Positions 10,790 to 25,900 are shown, counted from the first letter of the stretch. The stretch: 64,000 nucleotides of DNA from Apostichopus japonicus (GCF_037975245.1 NC_092563.1:18281594-18345593); one strand, 5' to 3'. Numbers and translations: made by a program. The notes: generated from the sequence alone by a model not told the origin.

Positions 10790-11141
10790 TTAAAGGCAGT
10801 GAAGACTCGCGCACAAAGAAACGTCTCATGCCGGTAATCTGACGTAGTTTCGAATGAGGTGTACCAGAGGTGTTAGACACCACCATCGATCCCAGAAAAT
10901 ACACACACAGCTCGCTACCGTTGGTAATTAGACACTATAGTGTACAGTCAATGCATACAGCTACGGTCTATACCCACAACACAGTGTACATAGCAGACAT
11001 CTCAGGTCTAGATAAAAGATAACAAGGTATCACGTTTCATGTATTTTGTAGCGACAAGTAGAAAACTTCACTTGCAAGCAACGGAAAGTTAACTTTTTCA
11101 GAGCGCGGCACGCGGTTTGGGCGAGTCTTCAATGTCTTTAA
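10790..11141. mobile_element. TTAA-flanked MITE, copy 1 (344 bp, piggyBac/Kolobok-type)
   Basis: TTAA occurs at 10790-10793 and 11138-11141. Just inside, the termini are inverted repeats: AGGCAGTGAAGACTCGC on the left and, reading inward, AGACATTGAAGACTCGC on the right. TTAA duplications are typical of piggyBac and Kolobok elements. A second copy in the same orientation lies at 37345-37626 in a GALNS intron, sharing for example GTTTCGAATGAGGTGTA and CACCACCATCGATCCCAG. No transposase is encoded. Confidence 0.8.
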
Positions 11142-12816
11142 GCAAATTGCGCGTACTGTAAAAGCCAATTACTATAAAATAAAAATGGAGGTGTGTCTGT
11201 CTGTGTGTGGGAGTGGCATATTCAAATGTAAATATTCAAAAAAAAAAAAAAAAAAAAAAAAACCAGAGCGAAGTAGGATCAAGGTTTCCAACTGTTCATC
11301 GTGTAATCCCCCCCCTCTCCCAACCCCCACTCCCCCTCTTTTGAGACCAAACTGATTGTGAACCGCTCGAAGGTTCATGATGAGCAGAGGCGGCCGACGA
11401 AAGTGGTTTTAATGCAGGGGAGGGAAAGGGGGTATAGAGGGGGAGCACACACATTTAATGGACATTAGGATATGTGACTTTTAATGAGGGGTAAAGCCAC
11501 AAAATACCTCACAGTTCTCCAACCATCTGGACCCTCTGTGAAATTCTTACCACAAAATACACTATTAAATGTTTTTATTTTGTCAACAAAATTGCGCCTA
11601 TTTGATTCCTTTTCAAAAGGATATTTCTAAGATACTGAAAGATTTCTTAACTCCATATTTAACTCCTTTTTTAATATTATAAATGATATTAAACCAAAGA
11701 GGTAGGGGGTACTTCTCATTTCTGAAAAGGGGAACTCAACTTACACAATATCATTTCTCTCTCACCACTACACCTAATCCCTCTAGCTGAAATATGAGTG
11801 ATTCAATGTTTTATACAAAATCATAGTTGAGTCATTTAAAGCATGAAAATAGTGACACAGAAAACGAAGTAAAAAGATGTCATTGACGGTATAATTTAAT
11901 ATCTAACGGTATGAAAAACAAAATAAGACTTATGGAAAAAGAACACAAGAAAGATAATGTTGCAACGAAGAACGAATATCGAGAAATAAGTCTTAACTGA
12001 TGCCAATATTTAAACGAAATAAGAGGAAGAAATGAATATTTCAACTTTCAGACTACATTGCATGATATATGAAAAGACAGATACAAGCAGTTACATCCAG
12101 AGTGACCACGTGACCATCCAATAGCTTCCACACTACACTAACTAAAATATCTTGATTTGAGAATCAATTATTCCTAGTAACAAGTCCTGACAATTGATCT
12201 GTCTGCTCTCATTAACAGCTCCATGCATAATAATAACACCTTTGTGTTTTCATTTATGATACACCCTGTTACTAATCATTGCACCCATCCACAAAATTAG
12301 ACCTCCTTCTTACACCCAACTACATATCAGAGTGCCTGTGAACAAGTCCTTACTCCTAAGTTGTTATTCTTTATTCCAGATTGCTCCCGATAACAGTTCC
12401 TTGCCTGCAATACTGGCATCTATACATACACCTACCTATATATAACACCCAAAATTTTGTACAATTTTTTCCAACACAAACAAGTTATAAGAGATATAAT
12501 TCTTTAATATTTCATTCGACGATAAACAACTAATAACGTTGGTTTTAACCTGAAATGAAACAACGGCACTTGGGGAGTAAATAATGTAATGTGCGGAATC
12601 ATTTCAGGAATCGATATACCCGAAGGTTACCTTTCTCAATATACCATGTTTACAAATTTCCACTTTTGGAATGCCCGGTTGACCTCAAATGACCTTTGAC
12701 ATTTTTTCCACCTCATTATGAGGTATCATCTTACTACGAATGGCAACCATTCAAATTGCCCGTGTTTAGATATCATGTTTCCATGGCTATCACACTTTGA
12801 CACTAGGCTTGAAAAC
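11142..12816. other. Intergenic, simple-sequence rich
   Basis: The stretch contains an A-run (11239-11261) and C/G-rich patches (11308-11340 and 11417-11443). No coding exon was found. The lower part may belong to a long ITFG1 3' UTR: a minus-strand AATAAA lies at 12375-12370. Confidence 0.4.
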
Positions 12817-12817
12817 T

Positions 12818-12938
12818 AGGCTCCACCTACTCAATAGGCTCCACCTACTCAAAAAGCTCCACCTACTCAAAAGCTCCACCTACTCAAAGCTCCACCTACT
12901 CAAAAGCTCCACCTACTCAAAGCTCCACCTACTCTAAA
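12818..12938. repeat. Minisatellite, CTCCACCTACTC core, 7 copies of 16-18 bp
   Basis: The core CTCCACCTACTC starts at 12821, 12839, 12857, 12874, 12890, 12907 and 12923, with A-rich spacers of varying length. Confidence 0.9.
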
Positions 12939-14426
12939 GAAGGGCATCCAGTGACACATTTTGAGATCCATCAACATTTCCCTTCTTGAATCACCATGTT
13001 TAGAAGGTTTGAAATTATTTTGATGACTATTGAATTTATCAATTAAAATCATCCACCCCTCCCCCTTCCCCCCCCCCCAAATAGCCTTCTCTGTCACTAA
13101 TGTTTAGTAATAGTACAAATACATTTTTGAATACTTTTCATGACTTTCAACCTTTTAAGTGAAAAAATTAAAAAAGAAAAGTTAAGGTCATCAGTATTGG
13201 CCCTAAATTTTAGGTTGCTAAAAATTGCTTAGAAGTTTACAAATGTACTTTCCTAGAGCCCTGTGATCCTCCAAATTATATCCTGAAACAGAGGAGAGAT
13301 CCACTGGATATTAACATGTCTCAAGATAGGCAAAATACTTCAAGGCGGACCATAAATTTGTGCGTTGAAGTCTGACAATTAGTGACCATAATTTGACTAT
13401 CTAGCATATGTGGAGGCAACACTGATGACCATTAACTATGAGACCATCATACCACATGACATCCTCCCCCCCCCCCCGGCCCCCATCACAACCCACCCCA
13501 GAAGAAGTAAATAAGTTAAGAGAAAACATGATCTTTAACATTATTGCTATTTTCCATGGAACTGATGGAATGGAAATAATTTCTCCTCTCACTCCTGTTT
13601 ACTTTGGGGGTGGGTGGAAAGGGGGGGAGGGAGGGAGCAAGATACAAAATAACACCTCTCAATGAATAATTATGAAAAGAAAGAAAATTAAGTTGGAAGC
13701 AATCAAAAGAATACTTTTATCACTTTCTTCAGATTAACTTCAGATTAAACAAGAATTGCACTTTGTAATTTATAAAGAGAACTAAACATCTCCAAATGAC
13801 AAAATATTAACTTTGATCACTAGAAAGAAGGAGAGAAACAACTAAAAACCCCAAATATAAAGGAGTAACGTTAAGTCCATCTTTTTAACACAATCAAGCC
13901 AAGGCAAAATATGTAGCAAATTTGATAAACTTCCTACAGAGTACCAAACACACAGAACGCTATTAGGAATCCAACACTTGTCTAGATATACAAGCAAAAC
14001 CAGAATACCTGATTGAGGGTGGGGAGGGGGGGTGGGGAAGATGGGATTAGAGAGGATGGGGAGGGTTAACTAAAATTTACATTTCAATTTTTTGATTGAC
14101 CACCTTTTGCTCTTGGGAAAGAGTGACTCGTGCAGTTACCTACCACTGGTTAACTTTTGTACCAAAATAATGTTAAATATCTTCCAAAGTGGCAGACAAG
14201 GTGTATTGTTCATATGGGTTATACTTTGAAAACTGGAACAATGGCTTGTTTCATTTGATTCACTAAAAATCAAAGATAAATCGATATCGGGTAGCCCTGC
14301 TGCTTCGATACAAACACGAGACACAATTACACGGCTACACTAGGATAAAACGAAAACCGAATCCATGCTTTGCACTTGGCCCTTAAAAATGAAAGTCATT
14401 CTCCACAAGAGGTGGGAACGTTACTT
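12939..14426. other. Probable 3' UTR or downstream region of ITFG1
   Basis: AT-rich sequence with C-runs (13070-13079 and 13466-13477) and G-runs (13618-13636 and 14017-14065). No exon is recognised. It lies directly downstream of the ITFG1 stop codon on the minus strand, so part is likely UTR; the polyadenylation site is not resolved. Confidence 0.35.
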
Positions 14427-16943
14427 TTACATTGCATCGAAGTGGAACTTGTGAGCTTCCTGCCTCTTTTGCTTGTCATCTTCTCGCTGCAGAGAAAGGA
14501 GAAACAGAAAGTATATAGATAATGAAAGGGACGAGCATACAGCATTCTGTAGGGAAAATAAATAAAATTACTGTTTTGATTGGGAATTATTGAACGGAAA
14601 AGTGATGATAACGTGATGTTCTTTGTATCTGAAACCGATCAATACAGGCATAGCAAAACAGTCGATCGAACTGAGAGTAAACAGTGATTGTGCACTTTCG
14701 AATGTTATACGTTCTGCCAGTTATTTTTTTACATTTTAAATTGCCTTTGAAAAATTGGAGAATACTGTGGGCCTTCGCTACAATGTTATAATGCTAAATG
14801 GAAGTCCATACACGGCCTAAACACTGAACCATGTAAAGACTGTAGTCAAAATTGCCCATGGGGTTTTTGTTTTCTTTTTTCATATTGGTGATCACGAGCG
14901 TGAAACGAACGCTGACATTTGGCGACTTTCTTTTCACTCAAACTTTCTAGTTTCGACTTGTACTACAAAATCTAAATAGTGGTACATTTCTTTAAAACAA
15001 ATCATAACATAAGGATAACAATAAACTTGAAATATTGGCTCTTTTTAAGTATTGCCATCTCCTCAACAACAAGCTACTACCTTACACAGTATAGCGCCCT
15101 CTATATGAAAATCAACTATTACTTTATGAAATTTGACAGCCCAGTAAATTTAAAGTCTCAATACATGTTTGCTGATGAATTTCGGAAAACAAACTTCCCA
15201 AGCAGATTCAATGTTTCTTATTCTAAATGCACTCTTACCACGTGGGTTCAACGGAGAAAAGCTGTCGCAACCGAAAGAAAGAAATTTATTTTCTGTTGCC
15301 CTTATGGTGCGAAATCACTGCAAACGCCCATATCAGCATGTTCATTACACCAATGTAACCTATATATACTTGTATCGTCCACTCGTAAGTCTTATGCCTA
15401 CAGGTTGTAAACAAAACAGAGAGATTTGATTGGCGCATGATCTGTTGGGCAGGGCTTGCAAATTTTGAGTCAAGTTTGTAGAATGTACAGACACGTTACA
15501 AAATCTATGCGAATTTTATTCAGCTCAAAATGTTTAACCACAGATTACTCAATACAAATAATGATTATTCATATGAAATTTGCATAGAACGGTGTTATTT
15601 TCACTGAGCTGTTAGGGCTGTAAGCTGGAACGATCAAAGTTAAAATTTGGCAAACACACATCAAGACTTTAGATTAGAACTAGGTTAAAAGCGGAATCCT
15701 TCAAGAACTATAACATCCCACACCTCCAAACTCCCTGCAGATATTACAAAACATAAATTGTACCCTTTCTAGTAAGTGGAGCAGTCCAGCGATGACACCA
15801 ATGAAGAGGCAGGTACCGATGAGGACGACACCAGTGAGAAGTACCGATTGACTGGGGTGTATAATTAAGCTACTCTCCCAACTGTGAAATAATGTAAAGA
15901 AGATGTTCATGTGAATTGGAAACCCCGTATTCATAGTGGAGGTCACAACAACACTTTAGATGATCGTTACAAAATTGGGAAGGAGAAAGAAATAGCTGAT
16001 AAAAGTGGAAACAAAACATGGAAGTCTTGAATATAAATTACAAACATTTTGCAACTAAACACCAGTAATCATATAAAAACTTCTCATAAGTGGGGTGGGG
16101 ATGGGTTGGGGGGGAGCCTCATAGAGTCCTTCCCCTGGTAGCAACATATACCAAACGAAGATGAAGGTGAAAGTTGGGGTAAGCAAGCAAAATCATTTGA
16201 ATACCTCTAAATTGTTTGTATTATTTAAATCACAGACCTTAAAATCACAGAAATAGCTTTAAACTCACAGACCTCGTTATCACTTTATCCGTGCAGGTTA
16301 ACTTGTTTCTATATAAAATTTTGTTCACTAAGGCTTGATTGTAAACTAATATTTATGTCATGAAAAAGGTACCTTTGTCTCAAATTTGTCAAAATGAACT
16401 ACAAAATTTGCAATCCTTGCAAGGAAACAAGGTAGGCTTGTATGTTTTTAATTTGATGAAATTATATTATGAAGCAGATTTTGTATGAGTGGCAAAACTT
16501 TTGCAAACTAGCAATTTAACTCTAAATATGACACTTGACTGAATATGTGGGAAGTCAACACTGATAATTTAAATGCAAGTTGCACTTTCAAAAGCAGGAT
16601 GTTTTTTTTTTTTTTTAATTTTTCTCTTTTTTTTTTTCTTTCTTTTCTTCTTCAGAGGCTAACTGAAATGAAAACAGACAAAGAACACATTCAGAGATAC
16701 AGACAGACAGACTGACAGTTCTGCCCAACAGTCTAAAGTCTTTGGCTTTTTCTTTACTAATAACATATTTGACAAAGAATAACTTGCAGAGGTTCATACC
16801 TATCAGGTCCGTCCAAGTTTACAGGATAAACCACCAGCTGGGAGTTTGGAATGAGGGAGAGCCAAGAGTTTGACCTTTGTACCTAAAATAAAAGGGAAAA
16901 AGTGATAAGCCATCATGGTTTACCTTGGCTTGAATATTATAGT

Positions 16944-16987
<44 letters not shown>

Positions 16988-19900
16988 AAGAGAGAGAGTA
17001 ATATACAGTGTTGAGTTGCTGTACAAATATTCAAGCTACATAAAATAGGGCTAATTGTAAAACAAAAGCAAAGATGCATTAGTAGGCTCTGTTTGCAGAT
17101 TACAATCACCTGCAATCATTACAGTAAAATATCATTACAGGGAAATTTCATAGAGAAATGTTAATATATTGATATCTACAAGGCTTATTTGTTGATTGAA
17201 CATAATTAAAAATTTTAAATAAAGTACTTTTCATTATTCTTCAAAACTTGCCTTAAATATCATTCTCAGAAACATATCGTTTTCCTAGGCATTTCTGCAT
17301 CATACATTTGATAACTATGCATGGTATGAAACGTAAGGCCAACTAACACTTGCAGATCACTCTATAAAAGATAAAAAAAACTCTTGCCAAGTCGAAAGAA
17401 ACAAGCAACTCATGTCCACATCTTCAATTTTACACACTTTTAAAAATTCCTCGAGAAAGGTGAACGAAAAACATGGAATAAGATGATTGAGCATACCTGG
17501 ATATCACAACACTTGTTTGGTATACTGACACTAACGACATCCACAAAGTTAGGGTTTTGGCTGAGGCCCATGATCACGTAGGGCAGTTGAAGAGCCAGAT
17601 ATGCAGACTGGCTGAGAAGACCAGCTGTAAGGGAACATGTTAACAAGAAGAAGAACTGTCTTAATGCATGCTAGTTTGCTGATCATACGCAAGGAGGTCA
17701 GAAATAAAATGGGGGTGGGGGGTTGGAAGGAAGTCACTGTTAGTGGTATATGAGAAGGGGAGGGGGTTGAAAAGGGGTGGTTTGGTTAAAGCTGGCCTAG
17801 TCAAGGTGACAAACTAACTGAAAGTAGTAAACTTTAACTTCCTGCAACCCAACATGGAGGAACTCTTATTATGGATTCCTAAAGGCTAGGTAAGTACAAA
17901 ACTGAGATAATAACGCAAGCAGCTACATACCTCGGAGTTGTTGCCTCTCACCGCTGGGGGTGGTGGTTTCGTATTTGGTCACTGGTCCTGGTTGATTACT
18001 GACATGTGACTAATATAGGACAAGAAGAAGAAGAAATAACATCACAGAATCTTACATCTTACAATCCCATCCCTGACCAATTCTGAGTTGTTTGGAGTGT
18101 TATTTGGGGGGGGGGGGAGGGAGGGGTGGGGGTGGCATTGGGTTGACAACCCAACACAGACTCTGTTGTTTAGAGACCTATTTCAGGAGAGACCATCGTC
18201 TGCATCATACAGCAAAATACTACAGTCTGGATAGCACACTCAAAAACACACTTGGTGAATCATAATGACATAACACATGGACTTCTGTACTTGTGAAGAA
18301 CACAAACAACGATACGGAGCTTCAGCGTGTAATCTACCCACATTCCGACTAATTGTTACTCATCGTGACTGAATGTGACTGATTGTGACTGGCTCTGATA
18401 AGGAATACAGAAAATCCCATTATCAAACTCAAACAACTGATTTTTTTTTGTGTTTTCAAAAATGACAACACATCCCTTTTATGAAGTCATAATGTAAGAA
18501 AACCAATGCATACTTACGCCTGAACACTTGGCACAAGTACGTTGGACCACTGGAGGGAGAGTGGGGAAAAAAAGGAGAAAAAACACAAAATAGAAAATTT
18601 GCATCATAAATCGGTATACAACTTTAAATCATGTAAATAAAAACTTAAGACCACCGTTGTTTAATAATCTTTACTAATTATTTGTAGACAACAGTTGCAA
18701 TGGTTAAGATGCCCGTAAATCATACATCAGAGACTGTGGAGCGATATATACTCTTTCATACAAAGGGTGGGAGGGAAAAGGGGACGTGGGAGGGGGAATT
18801 CAATCTCCAACGTCCCAGCAACAGAACTCGTCGCAAAGATGGGGACCAATGAACTTCCGTTTATTTCAATAATTGAGACTTTTGTGCCCCTGTTTAGCAT
18901 GTTGACTCTTTTAATGCCTAGGTTTTCAACCTTCTGTCCCTCCATGGACCCCTTGGCACAATTAGGATATATTTAAAGACCCCTATCACATTGGACTATC
19001 ATCAAGGACCTCAAACACACCCTCTTTGCCAGACATTTTTGACTGCCTTGCAAGTATACACAAGTCAGTAAAATGTTAATAGGCTTTAGCAGCCCCTACC
19101 TTCACCCTGTGTATCAAATATCCAGTGCAAAGGCTTTTTGCTACCAGAGGTTATCTTCATATTTGTGTGTTGCAACAAATACCACTTAAGGAATCCATCT
19201 TCTTATCTTCACTGTTACTGACTCACATCAAAGACTTACAAAGATAAAATGATGGACTAATGAGATTTTTCTTTTTATACATTCTCTGTAAAGTATACCC
19301 ATTGGACATTAATACTTCATGGACCCATTTCAACTGTGTATTACTCATAGGAACCAAAAAGACCCCAAGTTTTGACTATAATCCATCCTTAAACATGCAA
19401 TGGCTCAAACTTAACCCTTTCTCCTCCGGCACTGTCCGATTTATTTGTTTATAACTTCTGTTATTATTCAAACACAATTTTGTTTGTTATTGTCATAAAA
19501 TTTCCCCAAAAACTGTAATAATTTCATGATGCCAAACATTGAATATTTAAATTCCTAGAAGTTTACCTTCGACTTTGATGAAGTTAGCATCTGGAGAGAA
19601 GGTATTGGTCATCAGGTGATACATGTTACCCTCTTCAGTTTCTGTGCCAACAACTATATCCATGTGAGCCTGTGAATCAATATTTTAAGATGAATGATAT
19701 TTGTCACAAATTGCATGTAAACACAACAACACCTAAAACAAAGCAAACAAATAAACAATAAACAACCCACTATGTTTACCATTTTAACTATCATGGTGAA
19801 GTGGAAGAATCCTTGGATGACTTCAAAGCTATATATTGTAATGGGGCTCTCCAGCCAGGCACAATCCTCAATACTTAGAAATTCCTCCCCTTTAGAAATT

Positions 19901-22900
19901 CCTCCCTAGTTGGCTCCTTAGTTCCGACCTCGGGTATGTTTATGACTTCTATGCAATGTGATTACATAAGACTTCACTTACCAGCAACTCATTGACTGAA
20001 CAATAGACAACTTTACTAAGAAAAAAAAAGTGTCTATTCTATAAAAACAATCTTATTATCCCCCGTAGGACCTCTCGCAAGGTCGACCAGGGGTTAAACT
20101 CTTTTTGATTTGATTTGAGCCAGGCACAACATCAACAGAGGACCCTGTCATATGGAGTTTCACGAAACTTGATAATCTACTAACTACAGTATGACCGCAG
20201 ATCAAAACGGTACCATGGACAGAACACTAGATTCAAAAGTAGTTTTGAAGCAGTATTGTTTGTACTGTTTGAAGAAGGGAAGGGACCTTTTAGAATGTAT
20301 TTTTGATGCTTCAATTCATGCTAACTGCTTTGAGAAACTGACCTTATGTTTTTCAAAGCATGTTGTTATCGTTCAGCGAAACTGAACAAGTGGAACAACA
20401 AGCTAATCAATGACACAGGCAATTTAGTAATCAAGTTCATCAGACATCACTGCCAAACAAAATGCAAATTTCAAAAACATTGTTTGAAGAACCACTCCAC
20501 TTGCAGAATTGGCTGATGACCATTCGATAGCTTCTTAGAGTCTGATACTTTACTCGACCTGGTTGTGAAAACTACATCTCTTGTTTGAATTGGTTTTGGA
20601 ATGATTGAATGATTACAAATTTGATACAAAAACAAAACAATGACTTTACCGTCATAGACATGTCAACAAAAGCGGCCACAAATGGGGACTTGTTGCTGTT
20701 TGTGGCTGGGACACGATTCAGAGTTAATCCTAGTCCTCCATCGTTGATCAGAATTACGACTTCGTTTGTTCTACAAAATGAGAGAGAAAAAGAAAGGTTG
20801 ACCTCATGGCAATGTTTCTTCAAATTGTATTTGTCTTCATACTATGTGGTTTCATTGTTTGGATTCATTATACACGGCTCCAACATTACACGGCTTGTAT
20901 CAGTTTTCCCTCGCAACATATTAAACTTAAAGTGTGACAACATATAATATTTAAGAGATTGATAAACTGCATTTTTTGACTACTGTTTACATCACTTACA
21001 TACATCGCTCTCTGAAAAACTTCAAACTAGTGTGTTGTTATATGAGTATGGTGTTTATACTTACTCATTGGCTCCCTTACGCATAATACAGGTGAAATCT
21101 GTGTACGAATCCAAGTTGAAGTCGCCAGACCGGAGTTGGAAACCAGCTGTAATTCTCCTCCATGCGGGGATATCCTTTGGAGATGGGAAATGCCAACCCA
21201 GGAGATCTTCAGCTGTCATAATGTCTACCCACTAATACAGTAACAACAACAAAAAGAGAAAAGAAAAGAACAAAGAAAGAAAGAAAGAAAAAATTACAAA
21301 GAAATGAAGATTCTAGAAAGGTCATCAATTTTTGTTTGATATTTTGAAATACCTTCGAGAATACAAAATAGTTAAATGAATTGAATTAAGGTAAATGTTA
21401 ACTCTATTAAGATACCTCACTTCTGGGTCATTGCTCACTTTTCTAATTCCTTCTGAATATAACCATACACCACATTAACCTTACTCATACTTTTCTGGTG
21501 TTTCCCCCAACTCTCATATTACCCCCCCCCCCCTCACCCATTATCAGTAATCTCTCCTTCCATTGAGAACAGGATCCTTACATCTTTTCCCTTCCCGCTG
21601 TAGTACTTGATTCCACTCTGAACGCAAGCATCGTCCAGACACACCGGTACGACTTGATCCAAGTAACCGTCCGCATCTGGGCGAGTGAAGAAAAAAACAT
21701 GCAAGAGACACGTTAACAGGAAAGCAAAGAACAAATTTTCTCTGCTTAGAATATGAAAACTGTTTAATGAAACACAAAACTGCTTTACTCAGTACATGGA
21801 TACACCATTATATTATCATTAATATGTTACCTGTGTACCGACTCAGAACCAGTTTGCCTGCAGGTTTATGCATGCAGACAGGGTTAAGTTAGGTCCTGCA
21901 GGCGCTAATTTCCTCTTGGGCGCAAAAATTGCTAGTTTCATCCAAGGATTATTTCTAGTTCCTATTGACGCCAGTTGGATCACTGAGCACCCGGGTACCA
22001 AGTTAGGGTCCGGTCAGCCCCTCCCTGGGGACATATCAGATTTTCTTGGTTACATAAAAACTCTGAGAAATGACTTAAGTTCAACTGGACAAAGCATCTA
22101 GCGTACATGGGGGTTCTTCTCATCCCATTGTGCACATGCCTTGGTTGATTTGCAAATATTGAAAGGAAGACACTCACCTATATCCACAAACGTTGAGATA
22201 CCGATGTAGCCGTCACGTTTCAGGAAATGGGAATCTCGGAACTGCCAGGTTATCAGACCATCATCGGCCTCTGTTACGTTCCAAGTTTCGTAGACCAATC
22301 CTTTCCCGTTATCCGATGTGATGAACAGGTGCGTGTTCATGTCACTGTTTAGATTGATGAATGCGTAATTGACAGGTGCGAGATTTCTTTCGGAACTTTT
22401 CACCAGTCTCTCTTCAAAACCGTCTTCTTTGCTACAAGGTAAAAGATCAAACAGAAACTTGTGTTATTTGTTTCAACAAACTGGAAACTTGCCAAAAACA
22501 CAATTTTCGTAAGTTTGACTACAGTGTCAATCCCATTGTACACGTCAATTAATAAAGAAAAATTTGTCACCAGCACACTGATGGGGGAATTGAGAACAAT
22601 TTTGTCCTATAAATGCAAATGTAATGTACTTTCGGATGAGAGAACACAGTTGAGACACATATGTACTGTGTATGTAACGCTTCAATAAATGCTTGTCGCC
22701 AAGCGCTTACTACTACCTTCACTAAAACGCAGTTGATCTGAATATGCAATAAATTACATCACAGAAAATACTTGCAAATGATTAGGTAACATATCTGACA
22801 TGAACTCCCAAAAAAAAAAAAAATGCAAATCACAAAATGAATATTTGGAGATGGGTAAGTGTAATTTAAGCCCTGGAAAGTGGAAACTAACAGTTTTGTG

Positions 22901-25900
22901 AAACTTGTGACTATATACAACAATAAACAAACTACAGATAAGATGACAAATTTATTCTTCTTTCAATGCAATGGCCAGTATTGTAAACTGTGAAGACTCA
23001 AGTCACCAAATTTTAAAAGTGAAGGTAATACTTAAACAAGTTGGTCAACTTTTCCCCATAGTGATAATACAGTGACTCAAGTCCACGACTTGACTCTAGA
23101 TAGGAAAATCACTGGCGGTGACTTGAGTCGACCTTAACATGAAATGACTTGATATTTATTACAGCTCTGGCAATGGCATTGCGACTCCCTGCTGGTAATT
23201 GTCACTAATACTTACTTCTTGAAAACCCAAAACTTCAAGTCTCCATTCTTCGTGGCGCCAAAGACGTCGGCGACCATGTCATAATTATAACTGGAAAAAA
23301 TTAAAAGAAACCTCTATTAATTACATATATTATAAAATATATATATTTTCCCTAGTAAAGAAACTCTCACATTTGGTAGTTTCATAATTAAAATTTAGTT
23401 TCTTCTATGCAAATTTTATCAGGAGTGTGTTAATGATTTGACATATATGCTAATGAGATTTAAACATTCAAGATTAAGAATGATCCTGAAAAGTGGAAAA
23501 CTTACTCAGCGACTAAAGGTTGGTTTAAAAGTTGATCTGACACTAGTATAGGATCACCTGGAAAAAAAAGCAAAACAAAACAAACAAATGCAGGAGATAA
23601 AAAGGGGTGGGGGACACAATCATCCTTAAGAATTACAGATAAACTAGAGAGACCAGAAGGGGAGGAGGAGGAGGAGGAGGAGGAGGAGGAGGAGGAGGAG
23701 GAGGAGGAGGAGGAGGAGGAGGAGGAGGAGGAGGAGGAGGAGGAGGAGGAGGAGGAGGAGGAGGAGGAGGAGGAGGAAGAGGAGGAGGAGGAGGAGGAGG
23801 AGGAGGAGGAGGAGGAGGAGGAGGAGGAGGAGGAGGAGGAGGAGGAGGAGGAGGAGGAGGAGGAGGAGGAGGAGGAGGAGAAAGAGACAAGAATATGAGG
23901 AAATTTGGTATTGTAAATACCAACATGGAGGATAATGCTCCTTGTTTTTTTTCTTTTGGTAATACAAAATTGTCAGTAATAAGAGGCATATTCAAATGGC
24001 TGCTCAAAATGTTGGGAATTATTTTTTTACCATTTGGAAGAGCATTTCAGATGGGATCACCGTGGATTTCTCATGAATGATAAACCCCACCTTACTTAAA
24101 GCCTGCAAGGGCTCAAAACCCAGAACCTCCCAGATGCTATGTGTAATTGCTTCTAATGCCACTCAACCATAGTGCTGCATTTTAAAAACTTAAAACTTAC
24201 TTAAAACTTGTGGCTTGTCTGTAGCAGGCAATGTCCTTCCAGAACAATTCTACTTTATTTATGTAAACAAATTACAAAACAAACAATTTTAGACTAGAAA
24301 ATGTTAAGCAAGCACTTTAGAGCAAAGAAATACTTGATTCACCTAATGAAGTGACAAAATACTTACCAAACTCTAATTTATCATTTCCTGCATGCATATA
24401 TGCTGCAATGCTCTCGAGGTCATCGTCGTCGGTCAAAATTATGACCAGTAAATCGGTTATTTTGTCCCCGGTGAAGTCTGACGGTGTAACACTAACTATG
24501 GTGTTATTGGGCCTGTTACAACGATGATAAAGATAAACAGAAAAAATAGTATCGTTCAGTACAGTATAAACTAAAATTTAAAAATAGTTACTTTAAATCA
24601 CATCAATTTGTTTTTGCAAATACCAAACAATTAACAAAAGAGAAAAAGGGCTACTCATTCTCACATTTCTGAATCAAACAGTTGAAAACTTGGTACAAGT
24701 AATAAGCACTTATTCAAAATGTTTGATAGAACAATGAGAATATGACAGTCTACAGAACTGTTAGACAAAAGTTACAAACCAAGGAGCAATTCATTGTGGT
24801 GCACTACACAATAGGCCTTCATTATTATGGGCAACTTTTGCAAGTTTATTACACTTTGACATACAGTGTAAGTGTGTAACACATGCATGAGATAACAGTA
24901 CACTTTAACTGGACTTACCAACTAACTTTGGGTTTTTTATCTGGTGCATACCACTGTTTACCGCTATCACTTTTAGACTGAACAGTGACTTCATGTTCTA
25001 TAACGAGAAAACAAAAAACAAAAACAAACGATTAAACCCGTGTTGAGTAATCATAAAATTTGAACACTTGATTTCTACCTGGCAAACTTGTGGTTCATAA
25101 AAGGATGTCATCATAGTATTTGTGTACCTGTTTTGACGGCTCTGCATTACACCTCATGTAAAATAATATCGTTCCTTTGTTTAAAAATTGCAATTAGATC
25201 TTTGTATTTTACAACCACAACCTCTATGAAAGTCTCAGTATGTGTTTGCCAAATTTAAACTTCAACCTTTCCAGCTAACTGCACTAATAGCTCAGTGAAA
25301 AATGACACTGTTCTATGCAACTTCCATATCAATATTCATTATTTTTATTGAGTTATCTGTGGTTAAAAATTTTGAGCTGAATAAAATTTGCCAGATTTAT
25401 TAACAAGTCCGTAGATTCTACAATCTTCAACCAAAATTTGCACGCCCCGCCTAACAGATCATGCACCAATCAAATCTCTTTGTTTTGTTTCCGACCATTA
25501 GGCCTAGGACTACTTTCACTTTTGTGGCTAGCCTGTGTTAGTTCCCTTCTCTTTTAGTATATTTCTTTCGGTCTACTCTTACTGATGTAGCTTGCAAAAT
25601 TGCCTCAATTCCTTCCATTGCAATGAAAAAACAGGTATTTTCAGACATTTCCTCCATGGGATTGGGTAAAAAGTAGATGATATAAGTATATATAGGTTAC
25701 ATTTGTGAAATGAACATGCTGATATGAGCGGTTGCAGTGATTTTACGGTAAATCTTTCGCGCCATAAGGTCAACAGAAAAATAAGTTTTTTCCTTTTGAT
25801 TGCGACAGCTTTTCTCCATTAAACACACCTGGTCAGAGTGCATTTAGAATAAGAAACATTGAATCTGCTTCAGTTGTGGATTAGTCTTATCATAAAACTG

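Noticed and set aside
14979-15410. 143-codon plus-strand frame
   Set aside because: It lies in an ITFG1 intron and overlaps repeat R1. The other R1 copy does not keep the frame.
20191-20385. 64-codon plus-strand frame
   Set aside because: Intronic to ITFG1 on the opposite strand, no family features.
23633-24007. Polyproline and polyleucine frames
   Set aside because: Translations of the GGA repeat within an ITFG1 intron.
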